Shown here: positions 33,602 to 47,500 of the stretch, piece after piece | Position numbering within the stretch: position 1 is the stretch's first letter | Layout of the letters: each line of letters starts with the position of its first letter | Source: Owenia fusiformis | Lineage: Eukaryota > Annelida > Polychaeta > Sabellida > Oweniidae | Direction of reading: 5' to 3' | DNA length: 64,000 bases | Assembly (NCBI GenBank): GCA_903813345.2 | Contig: CAIIXF020000008.1 | Location: 36,790,867 to 36,854,866 of the forward strand | Made by a program: the position numbers and the translations under genes | The notes under the pieces: model-generated | Told to the model about the DNA's origin: nothing | Database searches by the model: none | What the model saw: only the letters and a program-made list of their open reading frames with translations

Positions 33602-35020
33602 CTAATTAACTTCAAATTTTGCAGGATAAACATGTTGAGAGTTTGCTGTTTCAAATCTCCTCACTCGTACTTTCTGCTTATAGTGATAGTACTTCAGGTA
33701 TTCTTTGAGTTTTTGTGGTAGAGGTAACCAATCAATCCCATCATAAGTTGTATTTGAACTAATGGTTGCCCGACACAAGTGTTGGAGGGAGAAAGCAAAT
33801 GATCTATGCTGGGGGATGGTAAGCATTGGTTCAAAAAACATACAACAGCTTGGGTCTTTATAGTGCTTTATCAAGCCACTCACTGTACCCGCACAAAATA
33901 CTCCAGGGTCATGCGAATCAAAGCTGAATTGATGATTCCATTGTTCTATACGAGCGTGAAGAGATCGACCATATCGACGGAAACTCACTGAGAAAAGAAA
34001 TTCCTCTTGGGCACTATCACGCAGCAAAAATGATCCTTCTGGCTTATTATCCAAAAGTTTTTCAGCTTCATAACGATCCATGACACCCCAATAGAAACTA
34101 CAGGCGGCAATGTCATTTAGTTCTGGCACCAAGCAGTGAATAAAGTCTACTTGTGTATGAACAGTTCTGGGAATCTGCTGGGCCATTCCATATTCATTTC
34201 TACTAGTCTCATTATATGATTCACTTCTGGGTAATGCAGGGGCACCCATTCCAAACGTTGAACGGTTTCTATTGTTTGTGGGTGAAATGGAGCATTCAGT
34301 TTGTAAAATACTACTCAGCTCATCAAATGAACTTCTACGACGATGTTCATGTTGACTCATGCCCATTCCACCCATTCTTGGCTCATTAGCAGCAAATCTT
34401 CGCAATGGAAACTGATTATGTTGTGGATTAGAGCTTGTCCCATAATCAACACCTTCTTCCATTTCTCTCCGCCTTTGTTCGATATGAACTTGATCAATAT
34501 CAAATGTGGGAAAATCATCAGGATTAAAGCGGGCAAAATCTATGACTGGTGTAGGAACAATCTGCATCAGTTCATCTCTCATGGCAAAGAAGCGGTCTTG
34601 TTCACTAGCGCATCCAGAACCAGTGGCACCAAGAACAACAGATGAACTTACATTGTGCCGGTAACCTGTACATACACAACCACTTGCACCTGGCTCATTC
34701 CTAGGGCCAGATGTAGCACCCATATCACCAGGTGATATTTCAGGGCTCAGTTGGTCACTCGGGCGAGATAATTTTTTCCCATTTCCTGGTAAAGGTAATC
34801 GATTTTTAAATTTCCATGACCATGTTGATTGTTTTTGTTTCTTAGATACATTTTTATCAGTTTTTTTCTTTTTAGTTTGAGGAGTCGATTGTTTTGGGTT
34901 TTGACTTTTGCCATAGGAACTTCTTCCAGGAGTTGAATTTATACAGTTGAATGTGTTCACACTTTCATCGTCACTATCAGCATCATCTAGCACTGAATCT
35001 GAAGGACCTCCTTCTGCCAT
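33602..35020 (-). CDS. SOCS5: Suppressor of cytokine signalling, SOCS4/5 type, intronless
   Basis: 472 aa, single exon, ATG at 35020. A long polar N-terminal region includes a basic stretch and a conserved-looking [18 protein letters not shown] and [15 protein letters not shown] segment. The central SH2 domain (about 303-400) starts [16 protein letters not shown] and carries the phosphotyrosine-binding FLLRDS (R334). [20 protein letters not shown] follows, a hallmark of SOCS4/5. The C-terminal SOCS box (about 405-455) has the elongin BC-box [10 protein letters not shown] and the downstream LPLP that contacts Cullin 5. The protein is expected to target phosphorylated receptors (EGFR, JAK/STAT inputs) for ubiquitination. 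It is head-to-head with WDHD1, 567 bp between start codons. SOCS4 and SOCS5 are vertebrate duplicates, so this is most likely the single ancestral type. Confidence 0.95.
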   Translation of the reverse strand: MAEGGPSDSVLDDADSDDESVNTFNCINSTPGRSSYGKSQNPKQSTPQTKKKKTDKNVSKKQKQSTWSWKFKNRLPLPGNGKKLSRPSDQLSPEISPGDMGATSGPRNEPGASGCVCTGYRHNVSSSVVLGATGSGCASEQDRFFAMRDELMQIVPTPVIDFARFNPDDFPTFDIDQVHIEQRRREMEEGVDYGTSSNPQHNQFPLRRFAANEPRMGGMGMSQHEHRRRSSFDELSSILQTECSISPTNNRNRSTFGMGAPALPRSESYNETSRNEYGMAQQIPRTVHTQVDFIHCLVPELNDIAACSFYWGVMDRYEAEKLLDNKPEGSFLLRDSAQEEFLFSVSFRRYGRSLHARIEQWNHQFSFDSHDPGVFCAGTVSGLIKHYKDPSCCMFFEPMLTIPQHRSFAFSLQHLCRATISSNTTYDGIDWLPLPQKLKEYLKYYHYKQKVRVRRFETANSQHVYPAKFEVN

Positions 35021-35587
35021 TACTTGCGTGTGAATGTTTAACAGTTTTAACTATGTTAGTTTTTCAATGAATCACTTTTAATCAAATAAACTGTATCGAA
35101 TGTATCCTATTCAACAGTTGTTGACTTCACAGAGTAAATTCTTGCATAAATTAAAATTTTCGAACTTCCGGTACGCCTTTTAACTCCGTTACTGTAGTAA
35201 TTAGACTATATATCCGAATAAAATAATATCAGCCCAGTAGAATGTTATCCAGTTGTTATATTGTTAATGTGTAAAGTTCCGATTCGACGTATAAATCATG
35301 TAAAATGGAAGGAATATGGTCATCCGAACTTTCGTGACATTTTTTTCGTGACGTCATCTCATATTTACTTCCACATTTGCATGTCTAAATAGTTTGTAAA
35401 TAGAAACACCTAGATAGAAGCTTACTTATTATTAATTGGTATACACGAATTTTTATTTTTTTTATTTTATTTTGAGTTATTAATCTAAACATACCGGAAG
35501 TTTCTTCACTCCGAGTAATTTATGGCGGGAAAATTTGTGCGGGAAATATTTTCTACTTCTTTGGGAAACAATTGTTGATTTTTCTCA
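35021..35587. promoter_or_regulatory. Putative bidirectional promoter SOCS4/5 - WDHD1
   Basis: 567 bp separate the two start codons. ETS-type sites occur in both orientations: ACTTCCGG at 35164-35171 and ACCGGAAGT at 35493-35501. Two E2F-like sites, GGCGGGAAAA (35524-35533) and GTGCGGGAAA (35537-35546), lie just 5' of the WDHD1 ATG. This suits S-phase expression of a replication gene. No TATA box is obvious at the expected place. Confidence 0.6.
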
Positions 35588-38500
35588 ATGCCGAAACAGA
35601 TCGACACATCACGATATGCCCACAATGAGGGTCACACTGATATATGTTTTGACGAAATTGGGAGGTAAGCATAGTTCCTGTGATTATTGGTGGGCATCTT
35701 CAATTTCAATTTGTTGAATTGATTTTCAAAAATCAATTTCAATTTCATTTTCTGCATAGATCTAGTCTAGAGCCTATTATGCCTAGGCTAGCAATTGATG
35801 TCAGATGATATAACTTTCTTCTCCGCAACCATCTTTCACATAAGTGTAAGTGGAAGTTTATTCTTCATTCGACAGTTGGCAGTTTGCAGTTTGAACCATA
35901 ATAGATAAACGTTGGCAGGCCTGTCAACTTGGGAACACCTAACATGAGTGACTTGGAAATGTTGAACACCTCCCCTCAAAATGTGGACACCTTGGTCCAA
36001 ATCTGAACACCTTGATCCAAATTTTGAACACCTTGGTTTAAATTTTATTACATCTTGCCAAATTTTGAACACCTCAAATTTTTTGCGCTCCCTACGCTCG
36101 CGTTTCAAACATCCATCAACGGGGGGGGGGGGGGGGGGAAGGTACGAAAAATTTCGAACGGAATGCGTGACATATACGTAATTCGCGTGAAAAGTCCGAA
36201 CGAAATGCGTACATTTTTTTCCGGCGTTCATATTTTTGCTGTGTAGACGATCTTTTTTAGAAATTTTTCTACAGAAACATTTTTGCTTGTAAATTACCAG
36301 GTAAAATGCGTATTTGCGTGACATTTTCTGTCACGCAAAAATAACTGGCGTGACTTCAAATTCTTCAGCAAATGCGTGACAAATACGCAAATTGCGGGAC
36401 AGTTGACAGGCCTGCGTTGGGTATGAAGACCCTAGAGAACACCTCACTCATTTGATTACCAGTCTCAAATTTTGTCTCAAAGTTGCAATTTTCTTCTGAT
36501 ATATATAGCAAAGTTCTGACTTGCGGTGCTGATGGCGACGTACGAATCTGGGAGAATATAGACGACGATGATGCTGTATCACATAGAGTTGGCGAGAAGG
36601 CCTATTGTATCACTTGCAAGGTATGTCAGTCATTTCGTTTGAAAGGCAATTGACCAATCCTGTTTTTCACAAAAATGTAATGTACTGTTATTAACAGTGT
36701 AGTTGGGGCATTGCCTCGTTATTATCATTAGTTAGTTGAATACACTGTACTGTACATGTATACACATGTAAAGTTGTAAGTACACATGCAGACCGATTGT
36801 AAAAACCGCCTGGTGTATTGGCCATAATGCTTATCAGTTCTATGGGATGATGGATATTGAACATGATCAAGGTGTATGTCAACATTTAATTGTTCATAGC
36901 AAAACCCCTTCAGGTTGAACCTACAGTCCTGGGATATATTAATTGATCAGTCGTTTAATTGGCATATTTTCTTGAATTTTAACATTTAATGTCCCAAACT
37001 CCCACAAACTGCAGAAAAGTATACCCCATAAATCATATTTACCAAAATGAGTGTCTCCAAGGCTTCACACCAGCGTATGCATAATGCATTTGTCACGAGT
37101 TTGAGCTGAAATTTCGCCAAAATGAAGTAGGCTTAGGGTAGTCTCTGCCAGGTTTGTTTATTGTGGTAAGCTTGTAAGTGCTCAGAAGCAAACAGTTCAC
37201 GTGCGCAAAATAATAAAATAATCTAATTGGTCTAAACTTTGCTGCACATGCGCACAATGTGTGCCATGTTTTTTTGCTAGTGATTTCGTTTCGTTTCATG
37301 GAGTTTGCGTTTCAGTGTAACTTCCGCAAAAATGGCGGACCATGGTCAGAATTAACAGGTAAAATCACTTCAAAATTTCAAGAGAACTTTTTACCTATAA
37401 TAGCAAAACTTTTGTTTTATTTGTGCATTCTATCTTTCAGATAAGAGTTTCAGGGGTATGTAGGCAAATTCACTTTGGTAGGAACACTCTGTTTAGTTTG
37501 AAAACGCACCCTATATTATTATATATCAGCACTGTAGACTATATCCTCTAGTCTGAAATTTTTTTGAAATTTGGAATGAAAATATTCAGATATTTGCCCA
37601 CATATGTTAAAATTTGGGATTGAAAATTATTTGTTTACATAGGAAGTACCATTCAAAATGGCCGATTGGGTAAATTAATTTGCATATTTGTTACTTCCCC
37701 TAGGTTTATTTCCATTTGACAATGTGCTGTGTTACTTTTTATAGCATTTAATTGTACCTTACTACTTAATTGAATTGTCATAATGCTTATTTTTTGGAAG
37801 TGATGTTTCCTAAAATTGATAATTGTGTGCAGGAAATTTCCAGTTTTTTCCCACAGGAGGGACATAATGATCAATAGACTGAATTCTCAGGAAATTCAGT
37901 CTATTGGATATAGACTAGGATGAACCAATATATAACTACTTCTAAATTGTTGATGTTTAGGATGGCAAATACTACACTGCTGTGGACAGCAATACAATCA
38001 CAGCTCACACAGTGGCAGATGGTAGCCCAGATGGTATTGTGACACGCTTCACTGCCCCTGCCAATCATATGGTACTTAGCGAAGATGGAACACAAATGTT
38101 GGCTGGAGCTAGGTAAAGAGTGTACTGATGTTTTCACCAAATTGCCATTAGTCAGTTATGTATCTACAGAATTTTGAAAATGTTACCTAGGCAAGCAAGA
38201 TAGAGAACAGGCAATGCATAATATTTAATTTCACACATTGCTAGGCAAGGTGTGTTCAATTCCAGCCAATCAGAATACGCTATTTCATTTAATTGCATTC
38301 AGTTATATAACCAATAACGAATTCAAGGTCACGAATTAAATTGTTATCATGGTGATTACTGGACTCTACCGATTGAACGCAAAATGTTTCATTGAAAATC
38401 TGTTCTTTTAGTGGTTTTGTATCTTTTAGATGATTTTGCAGACAATATTTTGCAATGTGCGAAAAGAGCCCAAGACTCAATGCATTGTGTAATGACCATT

Positions 38501-41500
38501 TCTTTCAGGCATTGTTTTCTAAAATTAACACTCAATGCTCTGCACAGTGCACTGAGTCCAGTGCTTAAATCCGTAACTCATATGAACTTAATCTTATTTA
38601 TCTTATTCAGCGATTTCCACATCAAACTGGTAAAAATTGGTACAAGTCAACAGAAGACCTTTACTGGCCATGAGGCTCCTATACTTAGTGTTGCACTGGA
38701 CCCTAAAGGGGAGTACGCTGCATCATCAAGTTGTGACGGCACTGTGAAGATATGGCAGATTTCTGACACAACATGCGTAAAAACATTCTCTCTTCTACCA
38801 AAGTGCAATGATGTGAGGTTAGAATCTTCTTTTCTCATTTTAAAACTGTTCTCATTTTGAAACTATTCCTGGAAAAGTCTGGGAATTTCAGAATTTCCTC
38901 CTAATGCCTTTCTGGCTGGCTTGTTTTTAATTTGAAAAACTGCTTATAAAATTAATTAAGTAAGGAAATGTCATCCTAAAGAGAAAGCCAATGTGGGATA
39001 ACTGTGTAATCAATGTCTTGATGTTGATTGGTGCACTGAATTTCAAAATAGAACAGATTTAATTACACATTTTTTATGCCTGTCTAACTGGCTCAACTCA
39101 TAGTTATAGAGAAATAACAGATTAATAAATAGTAAAATGGGAGTCCTTGTCTCAATACCTAATGGTCGCCCTGATTTCTACAACCTTTGCATTCATGACT
39201 TTACATCAAGATAGGAGTTTGTAATCTCTTTTTGATTTTCAGCTTATCTAAGACATTGTGCAGACTTTGCTGGTCTCCTAAAACTGGAAAGGTAAATATG
39301 ATTATTACAAGTCTTATGTCATGTCTTCAGACATCAACTTATATCATGTCTTCATTGACATACACTTATGTCATGTCTACATTGACATCAACTTATGTCA
39401 TGTCTTCATTGACATCAACTTATGTCATGTCTTCATTGATATCAATTTATGTCATGTCTTCATTGACATCAACTTGTGTCATGTCTTCATTGACATCAAC
39501 TTATGTCATGTCTTTATTGACATCAACTTATGTCATGTCTTCATTGACATCAACTTAAGTCATGTCTTCATTGACATCAACTTATATCATGTCTTCATTG
39601 ACATCAACTTATGTCATGTCTTCATTGACATCAACTTTTGTCATGTCTTCATTGACATCATCTTATGTCATGTCTTCATTGACATCAACTTATATCATGT
39701 CTTCATTGACATCAACTTATGTCATGTCTTCATTGGACAATGGACATTATGATTCATTCCATTCATGATTTTTTGTGTTTTTTATTTAGGAAATGAATAT
39801 TATTGCTGAATGCTACCTTTTGAAATTATGAGAGTCACATATACATTCTTCCTACCCCAACAGAAGATTTACCTTGTGTCATATGTTTCACACATAATCC
39901 CTGTTACAGATTGTGTTTCATTAACGTTTTAGTCTTTCAGCATGCTCAAGTTTCCATTTGTATCATTTGAGGTGAAAAACGTATGCTTTATTATTTGTAG
40001 TATCTTGTGGTGCCAGGTGACAAAGAAGTTTTAGTGTATGAGAGAGATACCTGGGAAATGGCATTCAAAATAGTGGACAAATCAATATTACAGGTAAGTA
40101 TGTAAGATATGAGTTTAAACCTGTGCTGGGTTAATGGTACATGTTAAGTATTGATTTGCATTGCCGAGTGATGAAATGGAAGGCCATGTTGTTTCATAGC
40201 TCATTGGTTACGAGCATTCAGCTGGTAACTTAAGGGCTATGTGTTAAAGTCCAACTGACTTGTTCACATCGACTCCAGCATAGGTTTTATATATTATGAC
40301 ACCTCCAGAAATGGTGACATATTGTTAGTCTCCAACTTTTTTGTGGATGGTGTTTGGCAGTCGGTGTCTGTAACATGTTTCAGCGTTCAGGGGTCACAAA
40401 TGGCAGGTGGTGACATTTTGCATGTCAATGCCTTGTCAGTCTGTGTGCAAACCAGTCTTAAAATGAAGAAGCTGAAATGAAAATACTTTTTTCTCTAAAT
40501 TTGATTGAATATGTAATGGGTCTACGTTAATCTTAAAAAGCACTCAATCAAATCTCATTTCAAAATTTCTTGGAGGGAGGACCCACCAAAACCAACCGCT
40601 AGCTTGGCTCGTGTCTCGCCATTCAATTTTCAGGAACTTTTAAAATTTGATGATTTAAGCCATGTATACCCTTGAGATAGATTAAGAACAATAACCAGTG
40701 ATGAACTAAATATTTTAAAGCTATAATAATACAATATGCATTTTGTGTTTCAGCTGGTAAATGTTGTAGAGTTCAGTCCCAATGGCCAATACCTAGCAGT
40801 AGCATGTGTAGACGGCTCTCTCTCTATATGGGACTTTGCATTCAGAGATTGTCTCAACAGGTATAGTTCAACACCTCTAAATAGGCCCCTGTAGTTTAAT
40901 TTTTCGTTAAGCAGGATTTTTTTGAATGTCAAAGTGACCAGAATATTGCATACATGTATATTTTTGTTTTACACTTAAATGGTAAAAAATGTAAAATGAA
41001 AGACTTTAGCAAGTAAGAGTAAAGATTTTTATCAGGGAGATTTTCCAATGATTTGATCAATTTGGAATCTTCTTCATTTTAAATATATAAACAATAATTT
41101 TTGATTTTCAGAATGCAGCATGAAAACAAGCACACTATATGCTCCCTGGCGTGGAACCCACGTTCAACCAACCAGATTATGTTCTGTGATAATCATGGTC
41201 AAATGGGAGTTGTGGAGAATGCAATAGAAAGTGAAGAAAAAACCAATGTAAGTAGACGAGTTGTAGTTATTGCGAGAGATGAGAAAGTAATGGAAATAGA
41301 GATAAATGAGAATAAAATGATTTTCCTATAAGAATGACATGATTTAGCAGAGTAATAAAATGACTTTCCTATAAGAATGACATGATTTAGCAGAGGAATA
41401 AAATGACTTTCCTATAAGAATGAGGATGAGAGGAATAACATGTTTTTCGTTTAAGAATAACATAATTTGGCAGAAGATGAGAGGAATAACATGATTTTCC

Positions 41501-44500
41501 TTTAAGAATAATATGATTTAGCGGAGGAATAACATGAACAACAGCTATTTATTGGTTTACAAACTGAGCAATTATTGTATGCAGAGTATGTAACATCGTA
41601 TTAATTCTACTTTTACTCCACAGGATGAAGCTGTAGCATCTAATGATTATGACAGTCTGTTTGCCGCTGATGACGATGACCTTCTGCTTTCTGCAACTGC
41701 CCCAATCAGCAAGAAGAACATCATTGACAGCGAGGATGATGACAGTGAATCCGTTGATCTCGCTAAACTAAAGAAGAAACATTCGGCAGCATTTGGTATA
41801 ATGGATGAAGATTCAAGAGGTATGTATTTGTAGTTTGTTTGATTTACAATGTCATGGCAATATACTAACAAAGTTTGGAAGGAAATCACTTCCCTTAAAT
41901 ACACTGGAAAACTCTCATTTTGAATCATAGAAGCCACATTTGCAAGTGGCTTTGATGATACTTGGCCAAGTGTTGTTAAAGAGCCACATTTTGGCCATTG
42001 GTCAAGTTTATATAATCGCCAAATCGATGATATGCCAAACAAAGTTTGGAAGGATACAGTTCCCTCAGATATCAGTTGATTCATTGGCTTATATTGAGGG
42101 TTTGAATAATGTTGATTTAACTTGTATTATTACAGATACAGATGCACAGTCTGGTTTGAACATCAAAGAGACAGAGGCACCAGTGTACCGCCCAGCTGTA
42201 CCTGAGGGACCCAAACTGACCCCCTTGCAGCGCCCCTTCCAGTCTGGATCGTCTCCACTGCACCTCTCTGAGAGATACATGGTACGTGTCCAATATTTGA
42301 GCAGTTTGAGATCCCCGTGATCATCATCACAGTTTTTGACAGCTATTAAGATACCATGAACAAGTGTCTCCACTAGAGATACCACATGACTTCCTGTTGA
42401 TCAACAAATAAAAAAAGCATCTCAAAACGTAATCAGGTTAATGTGCAAACATATAGAGCAGTGATCTCCCCAGCATTAAAGCAAGTGGGCGCAGCACCCA
42501 ACTGAGATTTTGAAAATAGGCTTGCACCCACCTGAAAATCCATTTGCACCTACTTGAAATTGAGAAAAATCATGAAAAATTGGCATATTTTAACCAATTT
42601 TGGTCTGAATTGTGAAAATGAGTATTTTGCACACACCTGAGAAAAAAATCTTTGGGAGATCACTGGAGAGAATATAAATTTCATAGTGCAGCTGCACTCA
42701 AGTAATACAAAATCAACAAAAATTACAAGTTATGTAATATTTTCAGGTTTGGAATAATACAGGGATTGTACGACAATACAACACAGAGGATGAAAACTCA
42801 ATAGATATCGAGTTCCACGACACCGCAACACACCATGCCATGCACATGGGCAATACAGCAGGCCACACTATGGCTGACATGTCAGCTGAGGCTGTTATAC
42901 TTGCATGTGAGGCTGACCCAGAAGAGAAAACTAATAGGTATGGGTTCATGCACATAATTTATTTTATTCTAAGTTTCTTTAGCAAGAGATTCTCTCAGAC
43001 TGTTTTTACCAAAGAAATTGTCTCCAGGGTAGAATTATAATATTCTCAGGAATTTCGCCTTTGTGGTCTGAAATACTTATGAAACACTTCATGCTAAAGG
43101 TGTGATTTTATTTTGGACTGCATGAAGATAATTTCTACATGTATTTCATTTTGTGCAGAGTATCTGACTTCTCTCTAGAGGTGACAGGTTGAAATTGCAC
43201 TCGTGTGGAATCGACTCATTGGGTCATTGTCCCAACCCTACTTCTCGCTGTAAATCCTGTTTTCTCTGTCAAGAAAAAATTCTCATACATGATTGGAGAG
43301 AACAACCTAGACATTTTAGGCATGTTCCCAATGAACTCAAAAATGCCGTTTGAATTATTGACCTTTCCAATGAATGCTGCCCTAGTATACTGTTACATTG
43401 AAGAACCAAGAGGGGGAGAAACCCCAGGGTTCAAAGATGACATACACTTATAATGTAAATCTGTATTGAGATGACATTGTCGCTGATTGGTTTAGCGAGT
43501 CGATCGTTGATTGGTTTAAAACTAGGTCAATTTGAAAACTTTGAAAACCAAGATGGAGGGAAGTATAAATATACGTACTTCCGGGAAAGGAGGTGTGCGA
43601 AGGAGGAAATCGTATGTCATCAATTGAATCATGGGGTTTTCCCTCCTCTTAAAGAACCAGAGAATATTGGCTAGATTCATGCTGTCATAGGTTGTAGATA
43701 TGCAATTTGTTTACTAACAAAAACAAGATGAACTTATTGCTTGTTTTGAAATCATATTAGAATTTGTGTTAGTTAACACCAAAACATACAGCCTATGAAC
43801 TGAAATAAGAGATAAACAAATAAATCTTGGTTTAAAAAAGTCATAGTGGGTGAAATATCAACAAAAATATTCAAACTACTTGATCTGAATGTCAGTCTGA
43901 ACTATAATTGATCTCATTGTCTTAAAAGTTGCCATACAATCTAGTTCAATTTGAAAAAATTACTCATATAAAAAATTTGACAGTGCTTAATTCTGACAGT
44001 TGGAACTCATTTAAATGCTTGATTCATAAGTATTCATGAATTGTATGTTCGTATACATGTTCATGTGTATAGTAAATGCGACTTTACAATTTGTATTACA
44101 TATCCAGAACTTGCATTTGTGGGTGTAAAAACCTGTCCATTCTCATTTTGAGTGAAATTGAGTATGATTGGAGATGACAATCAGATCAATTCTTTTCAAA
44201 AACTGGTTAATGACATTCAGATCATTGTGTAGTCACTTGAATAATTTTGTTGAATTTCAGGGTGGAGTCTAGAAGAGCCAAGGTGGATAATGGAAGAGCC
44301 AGGGAGGGTACTGGAAGAGCCAGGGAGGAAACTGTTAAGGCAAGGCAGGCGAATAAACAGCATTATGACTCCCATCAGGAAGATGATAGTTTACCATCGC
44401 GGTACAAACCTTTACCATACCAAGGCTGGATCGGTGAAGAAGCACAATACGCAAGATATAAACCTCCGGGGGAAACCCACTCACAAGACGATAGCGTCCC

Positions 44501-47500
44501 AATGAAATATAAGCCTACCCCATTGTTGGACAGCAGATTAGCATCAGCCGATCCCGATTTGTGTCTCACACCAGAAAAGTCGGACAATTTGCGAAATAAA
44601 ATTAAAGAAAATGGTGGACAATCAAAACATAGACAAGTCAAGTTTTCCTTGGGTGAACAAGCAGGCCAAACACTGGCAAGTAAATCAAATAAAAAACCCA
44701 GTCATCTAACAGAGGTGAAATCAACTGTGAATAAGGGCAAAGAGAACATTGCCAGATCCGACTATGAACCACCATTATCTAAAACTTACCAGTATGTGTG
44801 TCAAGGTAATACCAGCAAAACAAATCAAAATGTTAGAATTATAAATGAAAAAGTTGCCAAGAAAACTGATACTGGAACAAGCAATAAAATCTCAGACTCA
44901 AAGGAAAGCCTTGCTGAAAGAGGCAAAACTGGGGAGAAATTATGTAAAAATCCTCAAGGCTATCAATTTCCATTTGAAACTAGGTCATACCTGAAAAAAG
45001 ATGTTTTATCAGAATTGCCTGAAAGTGTCCTCACAAGACCTGAATATAACACAAGTGTGAAACTAAAGAAAGAAATTGATGAACTTAAGTCTCGCGAGTT
45101 GACGATTACAGATAGCATCATTAAGAAAGCAACAACTTCTAAAGTGAAAGCACGAGTTGAGGAAAAAGTATCGAAAAAATTAAATGCCAAAACAGCTGGT
45201 TTCCGATCTTTAACATCTGTTGAGGTTCCGGGAGATGAATTCCTGGAAGCTGTAGCTTATGAACAGGCATCGAGAGCAGCACAGTTAAAATCTGACGGGA
45301 AAGCCGCAAAAACTAGCTCTAAGCCTAAACCAAGTCCCCCAGACCTCATGGAATTCTTCAGCTCAGATTTACAGAAAGATACAGCAAGTTGGAGTCTAGG
45401 GGAACCCCCTAAGCCCCATAAACTCCGGACAGCACCGTTTGAAACTGTGGATATATAGGCATATTAGATGTTGGGAGAATTTGTAGATCACATAACTAAT
45501 TTTGACATCTGGAGTTTAATTATAAAAACTTTCTGGAAACCCTGTAGACTAAATATAATTTCATGAATGATAAATTATGCTTATACATGTAATTTTAAAT
45601 TATGCATTTTGCAATTGTTGGTTTTACAAAAAATATAGCAGTGGATATGTTATAACATACTGTATTTCTTAATTTGGCGGCCTTTGTTAAAGTTCGGCAA
45701 ATTAAGTTGCCACCAAATTCCTAAAGGAGTGATATCGATATGGTGAACTTTTTGACACGCATTTCTAATAAACCAGTCATCAAAACATTCTGAAAATTTT
45801 ACACATTGTCAATTTAATGGTCATCTTTTTGATGGTAACATTATCATTTGAAATAAATATAAATACTTTTTTCTAAATTGTTTTAGAAAATACATCAGAC
45901 ACTCCTTTTGTTATTGGTATCATATGTTCGGAATGAAATGAAACATCTATCCGAACCTCATTGGAACAAAATGACATAAACACAACATGTTTAGGTCTCT
46001 CAATATTGTAATTGTACAAAGGAAAGTTTGGTTGATTTTAAAAAAGTATCTTGTTAATGAAATAAAATGTTTATCTTATTTTTATCTATTTTTTTGGGGG
46101 AGTGGTTGTTTTAAGTTTTTGCATACTTTTTGTTAAATCACCCAAAATTTCCTTTTTATAAGTATAATATGGAGAGGTCTATGAAAATGTTGTATATGCT
46201 ATTTTGTTCCAACAAGGTTCGGAAAGACATTTTATTTCATTCTCAAGAATTGGTAGAAAGGAACAAAAGACAATTGCACTAAAAAACAAAAAATGTTAAC
46301 AAAACAGTTATATAAAATATATATAAATAATTTTTGCATTAAATTGTTGCCAATTAGTCAACATTATATAAACGACCGTGTTCTTTTACAAAATGTTTTC
46401 AATAATTGGTTTTAAGAGAAAAACATTGTTGAATTCAGTTCACCATATCTATACCTATCCTTTCCGTTGATTCACACTGCACAAAATTTACCATAATTTC
46501 CAGTTGAACATATTCGAAATTTGTTCAAATCATTACTTTTGTATAATAACAACAATATGTCCATTCTTAACTACTTAATAAGAAACGAAACAGATATCAA
46601 TGATAAAATTGGGCTAATATGTGCATCCTTTGAAGTTCACCAGATTTTTCAATATTGCAAGTCTGCCAAATTAACTAGCTGCCAAATGTTCAAAACAGCA
46701 AATCTTCCAAATTAAGTTGCTGCCAAATGTTCAAAACAGCAAATCCTCCAAATTAACTAGCTGCCAAATGTTCAAAACAGCAAATCCTCCAAGTTAAGTT
46801 GCTGCCAAATGTTCAAAACAGCAAATCCTCCAAATTAAGTAGCTGCCAAATGTTCAAAACAGCAAATCCTCCAAAATAAGTAGCGCCAAATTAAATAGAA
46901 GTACAGGCATACAGTACCATATTTTGATGGACTTGCAAAATCGTTCTCTTCTGGCCCTCTCAAGGACTTAAAAGATGTATTTGAACCACTGATGCCAACA
47001 CTTGAATAAAGTATATACATCGTATATTATATATGGTACATGTATTATGTATATGAGATGATCTGTCACCAATCTGTGATATTTAAAGATGTGTATTTTA
47101 GTGGATATGTGTATCTATTAAAATTGTTAATTACTGTATAAACTCTATTGTTTTTGTACATTGTTATATATGAATACTAAGAATGTTGAAATAAAATTGA
47201 TATTTAAATATAAACCATGATTGCCTGCCTTTAAGATAATTAAGACTTTAGATAATAAAGGCTGTAAACAATTGAAGCTCATATATTATATGACCTTTGA
47301 AAAAGTCATCTCAGATTTTAGATCAGATATAAACTCAATATGTAGATGATTTGAATGAAATAACTGTCTATTCAGCTTCAACCAAGGCCTGTCAACCAGC
47401 CATGATTGTTGCCACAATTTTATCTAACTTTTCATTTATACAAGTATAATGTAAAAGGAATAAATCAAATTTTTTTTCTTGAATTATTGCGACTCATTGT

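Noticed and set aside
35836-36324. 162-codon minus-strand ORF
   Set aside because: Lies inside the CGTTGG-flanked MITE in WDHD1 intron 1 and runs through its long G/C homopolymer.
39315-39735. Regular repeats that could look like a CRISPR array or a repeat protein (ORFs of 108-143 codons)
   Set aside because: Units are contiguous with no unique spacers, lie in an intron between conserved WDHD1 exons, and are open in several frames because the unit is 27 bp.
43205-43453. 82-codon ORF upstream of the PPP1R35-like gene as its first exon
   Set aside because: It ends in a stop before the CCAAT boxes and does not splice in frame; the 43553 ATG with a GTATGT donor fits better.
42747-44300. WDHD1 exon 11 spliced to the 44261 exon as the main transcript
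   Set aside because: Phase allows it, but exon 12 at 48366 continues the conserved WDHD1 sequence; the 44261 exon matches PPP1R35 and ends in a stop.
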